Shown here: positions 61,468 through 64,000 of the stretch, piece by piece
Layout: the number at the start of each line of letters is the position of its first letter
Numbering within the stretch: the stretch's first letter is position 1
Assembly (NCBI RefSeq): GCF_037963865.1
Contig: NZ_CP150170.1
Coordinates: 7,267,726 to 7,331,725 of the forward strand
Direction: 5' to 3'
From: Paenibacillus sp. FSL R10-2734
GTDB taxonomy: Bacteria > Bacillota > Bacilli > Paenibacillales > Paenibacillaceae
Length of the DNA: 64,000 nucleotides
Made by a program: the position numbers and the translations under genes
Notes under the pieces: generated by a model
The model's input: the letters and a program-made list of their open reading frames with translations, nothing else
What the model was told of the DNA's origin: nothing
Database searches by the model: none

Positions 61468-61691
61468 TAGTTGCATTTCGTGCACTTAAACTAACTTTCC
61501 TTAAAGGATTTGGCAATATAGTTGCAGTTTGTACACTTATATCAGCCAAATATCCGCCGAAAGTTCCTAGTAACGTTTTTTAACTGCACAGAGTGCAATT
61601 ACCCAGTCGGAGAAGATGCTATTGTGTCGATCCTAGGAACGGAAGCAAGGAAACGGGAAAGTGAGTGCTGTGATAGTAAAAGTGCAATTTA
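61468..61691. repeat. Palindrome array, TTGCA..TGCAA type, copy 2
   Basis: 21-bp palindromes of the same family as at 36380-36564, at 61468-61488, 61519-61539 and 61581-61601, spaced 51 and 62 bp. The expected fourth position (about 61632) is not recognisable; a degenerate half-site AGTGCAATTTA ends at 61691. It lies upstream of the pirin gene and downstream of the ThuA-like gene. Confidence 0.85.
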
Positions 61692-61737
61692 AAATAAAAA
61701 AACCCTACTGCAGTTATCCTGCAATTGGATTTCTCAT

Positions 61738-62373
61738 TTACAATAATCCCGCTGCCCAAAGTCCACCTCTATGAATCATTTGGCGAAATGGTTCTACGGA
61801 AAATGAAGGCAAATGATGACCTGGCATTAAATAAACAACCCGACCCAAGCCAAATTCGTGACACCATGCCGCTTGACGCATAGCTCCCTCATGAGGATAT
61901 TCAGCGAGCACCGTCGTTTCGAAATAAGGATGCATCTCAAAATAATACGGCTCATCCTCGATCACAAATTCTTCTATCCCCTGCATAATGGGGTGCTCCC
62001 GTGCGGGTATAGACATCTGTAGCGAAGTGTATTCTGGATGATGAGTGAAATGTGCGCCCAGCATAGCACCTAGCTCCTGATTGCGCTGTAAGGAAATTCC
62101 GTTATGTACCACTAGTAGTCCGCCCCCGCCAGCCACATAGGAGAGCAAAGCACTGCTTTGTTCTGCCGGGATTTTGTCATCAGAAAATTCGGTGTAGGAA
62201 ATTACCAGCTTGTAGTCAGACAACGTTTCTTTATTAAGCAGCCCATAATCCTCTGAAGAGAAAACCTGTAGATCATTTGCAAGTATTTGCTCGATCTCCC
62301 GGTCCACTCCAGCAAAGGGGTGATATTTAACCTCCGAGTAGCTTCCGAGTGCGAGAGCTTTTAGTGTAGACAT
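61738..62373 (-). CDS. ThuA-like domain protein
   Basis: A 211-residue class I glutamine-amidotransferase-like fold protein of the ThuA (trehalose-utilisation) family. LSYVAGGGGLLVVHNG, GAHFTHHPEYTSLQMSI and DEPYYFEMHPYFETTVLAEY are family elements; the EFGLGRVVYLMPGHH end is typical. No catalytic Cys of true amidotransferases is seen. Probably a carbohydrate-related enzyme, function not assigned. AAGGCG lies about 9 nt before the ATG. 45 bp downstream of the SDR gene on the same strand, so the two may be cotranscribed. Confidence 0.88.
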   Translation of the reverse strand: MSTLKALALGSYSEVKYHPFAGVDREIEQILANDLQVFSSEDYGLLNKETLSDYKLVISYTEFSDDKIPAEQSSALLSYVAGGGGLLVVHNGISLQRNQELGAMLGAHFTHHPEYTSLQMSIPAREHPIMQGIEEFVIEDEPYYFEMHPYFETTVLAEYPHEGAMRQAAWCHEFGLGRVVYLMPGHHLPSFSVEPFRQMIHRGGLWAAGLL

Positions 62374-62418
62374 GTTATCAGCGCCTTTCTTCTTAAATAC
62401 TATTTTGAGATATCCGTT

Positions 62419-63141
62419 CTACCACGGCCACGCACTGCCATTCATATCAAGATAGGCCGGTTCCTCGCCAACATATTTTTTATAATCCAGCACAAGATCT
62501 ATAATCTGCTCCGCCGATTTTTCCGGAGTCATTTCCGCTTGCTCATCTTTCTTACCATGCATATAAGTCTGCAACCAGCCAGGATGAAACACCATCACTT
62601 GACCGCCAAGCGTCTTCAGATGATTATGCATCAGGGAGGACTGCATATTAAGTGCTGCCTTGGACATACAGTAGCCATACATATTGATACGCTTATTCCG
62701 GCCGATGCTGCCCGCTTCCGATGAGATATTAACAATCAATTTATTCTTACTTTGGAGCAGCAGTCCCATAAGTGCATTACTGACTCTTAACGCGCCAAGC
62801 GTATTAACATTATAAATTTCTGCCATGCCTTCATCATCCATATCTACCAGCATCGTAGCATCATCAGCTGAATGAATAATGCCAGCATTATTGATAATGA
62901 TATCGACATATCCAGTTTTGCTTGCTATCACTCTTGCAGCCTGCTTCACATTATCTTTATTGCTAATATCAAGGTGGATAAGTTCGAGATGTTCAGGATA
63001 CTGCTCCTTAAGCGCTTTCAAATCTTCAGATTCTTTCATATATTGTCCTGCAAATACCGTGAACTGTTTGGTTAGCATCGAACGTACAAGAGACAGTCCG
63101 AGACCTCTATCCGCTCCAGTTACACATGCAACTCTCTTCAT
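62419..63141 (-). CDS. Short-chain dehydrogenase/reductase
   Basis: Classical SDR of 240 residues. The NAD(P)-binding TGADRGLGLSL (about residues 8-18), NNAG (about 83-86), and the catalytic Ser in ISSEAGSIG, Tyr and Lys in YGYCMSKAALN (Y-x3-K) are all present. The substrate is unknown. I use the ATG at 63141 (AGGAG upstream); a GTG four codons earlier overlaps that site. Upstream gene of a likely pair with the ThuA-like protein, which hints at sugar metabolism. Confidence 0.93.
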   Translation of the reverse strand: MKRVACVTGADRGLGLSLVRSMLTKQFTVFAGQYMKESEDLKALKEQYPEHLELIHLDISNKDNVKQAARVIASKTGYVDIIINNAGIIHSADDATMLVDMDDEGMAEIYNVNTLGALRVSNALMGLLLQSKNKLIVNISSEAGSIGRNKRINMYGYCMSKAALNMQSSLMHNHLKTLGGQVMVFHPGWLQTYMHGKKDEQAEMTPEKSAEQIIDLVLDYKKYVGEEPAYLDMNGSAWPW

Positions 63142-63277
63142 TCTTATGAACACTCCTATCTCGTAGTGAAGTGGTTAGGCATGTTGCTTCTTTTCACCTT
63201 AGCATGCTATACCGTTTTTTTCAACGCGATTGGGTTCAGGTATGGCGCCCTCTTGAACAGGCCCTTCAGAATCCTTT

Positions 63278-63328
63278 TTGTTTTAATTTTGATCTATGTT
63301 ACAATCATGATTACAGGTTGTTAACAAC
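63278..63328 (+). promoter_or_regulatory. Putative ytxJ promoter with downstream palindrome
   Basis: TTGTTT (63278-63283), 16-bp spacer, TACAAT (63300-63305). A perfect 12-bp palindrome GTTGTTAACAAC follows at 63317-63328, in the expected start-site region, and a related TTGTTAGCAA lies a few bases on; possible operator. Confidence 0.5.
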
Positions 63329-63369
63329 ACAATTGTTAGCAAAATAACGATCCCAGGAGGGTGATATCT

Positions 63370-63696
63370 ATGTCTATTCAACAACTCCATACGCTGGAGG
63401 ATCTTGAGCAATATGTAGCTAAGCCTGGCAAGAAACTGCTGTTCAAGCACAGCACTACCTGCCCGATTAGTGCTAAAGCTAATGAAGAATTTCAGGCTTA
63501 TCTGAAGGATGCGGATACTGCCGCTGCAGTGGTCTTAGTCATCGAGGATCGTCCCGTTTCCAATCAAATTGCTGAGGATTTTGGCATCAAACATGAATCT
63601 CCACAACTCTTCCTGCTTGAGGACAATGAGGTTCGCTGGAACACTTCCCACTGGAAGATCACAAAAGACGCTATCAAAGAGGCTGTGAACAAATGA
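63370..63696 (+). CDS. ytxJ: YtxJ, bacillithiol-system thioredoxin-fold protein
   Basis: A 108-residue thioredoxin-like protein with a single active-site Cys in HSTTCPISAKA (Cys31), the family's TCPIS motif, and the SPQLFLLEDNEVRWNTSHWKIT C-terminus. YtxJ is co-inherited with bacillithiol and is thought to be a monothiol bacilliredoxin. GGAGGG lies 9 nt before the ATG at 63370; a GTG three codons earlier overlaps it. Stop overlaps the following glutaredoxin start as ATGA. Confidence 0.93.
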   Translation: MSIQQLHTLEDLEQYVAKPGKKLLFKHSTTCPISAKANEEFQAYLKDADTAAAVVLVIEDRPVSNQIAEDFGIKHESPQLFLLEDNEVRWNTSHWKITKDAIKEAVNK

Positions 63697-63932
63697 GCGA
63701 ACAAGTGATTGTTTATTCAACAGCAGGCTGCAGCGACTGTAATCTAGTTAAGAATTATCTCACTGAGCAAGGTGTCCCTTTTGAAGTAAGAGATGTTATG
63801 ACCCGCACGGTCTATCAAGAGGAAGTCGAAAAGCTTGGCTTCATGGGCGTACCTGTAACCGTAGCAGGGGATCAAGCCATCAAAGGATTTAATCTTCCTG
63901 CGCTCAAAGAACTCATCGAAGCTGCTAAATAA
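63693..63932 (+). CDS. Glutaredoxin-family protein
   Basis: A 79-residue glutaredoxin/NrdH-like redox protein. The dithiol active site is GCSDC (Cys13, Cys16), with the cis-Pro in MGVPVTVAGD and the KGFNLPALKELI C-terminal helix. Overlaps ytxJ by 4 bp, so translation is coupled. A ytxJ-glutaredoxin pair suggests a shared role in reducing bacillithiol-protein disulfides (inference). The last 68 bases of the window contain nothing recognisable. Confidence 0.92.
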   Translation: MSEQVIVYSTAGCSDCNLVKNYLTEQGVPFEVRDVMTRTVYQEEVEKLGFMGVPVTVAGDQAIKGFNLPALKELIEAAK

Positions 63933-64000
63933 TTCAGCTAATAAACTATTCAGTACATGATGTAATTCATATTTGCAAAAAGGGTATCTTCACAGCCAAT

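Overview
The window looks like a chromosomal segment of a Paenibacillus-type, endospore-forming Firmicute. Evidence: two gerA-type germinant receptor operons, a KinB-like membrane sensor kinase, bacilliredoxin and YtxJ (bacillithiol-linked redox proteins), LipL-type lipoate assembly, strong AAAGGAGG-type ribosome sites, frequent TTG/GTG starts, and non-coding palindromic repeats of a style I associate with Paenibacillus intergenic DNA. No rRNA, tRNA, insertion sequence, prophage or CRISPR array is visible. Genus-level naming is inference.

Layout. 1-1839: C-terminal two thirds of aconitase. 1840-4036: about 2 kb of non-coding DNA with a higher-order tandem repeat and a heptanucleotide tract. 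4037-12284: IclR regulator, membrane-anchored hydrolase, a fused superoxide dismutase, folE, a UPF0154 protein, queG, lepB, an acetyltransferase and sodA. 12285-13540: a second non-coding stretch holding three different repeat types. 13541-19877: mutY with an unusual N-terminal extension, acpS, a hydrolase, nadE, bacilliredoxin and a sensor kinase. 20056-27803: flavoprotein, ecsAB, MarR regulator, 14-TM MFS exporter, acetyltransferase, small winged-helix-like protein, free Met-R-sulfoxide reductase. 27949-32867: glgC-glgD-glgP, without glgA or glgB. 33325-36305: two-component system and a minimal FAD protein. 36682-40803: GT39-GT2-galU operon, galU carrying a frameshift. 41010-43359: four-gene operon (hydrolase, ABM monooxygenase, aminoglycoside-phosphotransferase-like kinase, DUF1697). 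43490-47561: first germination operon (A-C-small-B). 47755-53143: alkyltransferase-like protein, DUF1361 membrane protein, SulP transporter with ArsR regulator, and a marR-nitroreductase-monooxygenase operon. 53307-56167: nitrilase, lipL, CHAD protein. 56192-60255: second germination operon (A-B-C). 60417-63932: pirin, ThuA-like protein, short-chain dehydrogenase, ytxJ and a glutaredoxin.

Functional themes are oxidative and electrophile stress (two SODs, bacilliredoxin, fRMsr, YtxJ-glutaredoxin, pirin, two MarR systems, putative Fur/PerR boxes), spore germination, glycogen synthesis/degradation and envelope glycosylation.

The most unusual signal is non-coding. Three loci (12564-12750, 36380-36564, 61468-61601) carry arrays of short palindromes whose centres are spaced about 51, 62 and 51 bp apart, although the palindrome sequence differs between the first locus and the other two. 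The monomers of the 2.1-3.7 kb tandem repeat have a related four-box mirror layout (50, 72, 50 bp). Three of these four loci lie between convergent genes. This shared geometry is read directly from the sequence; its function is unknown.
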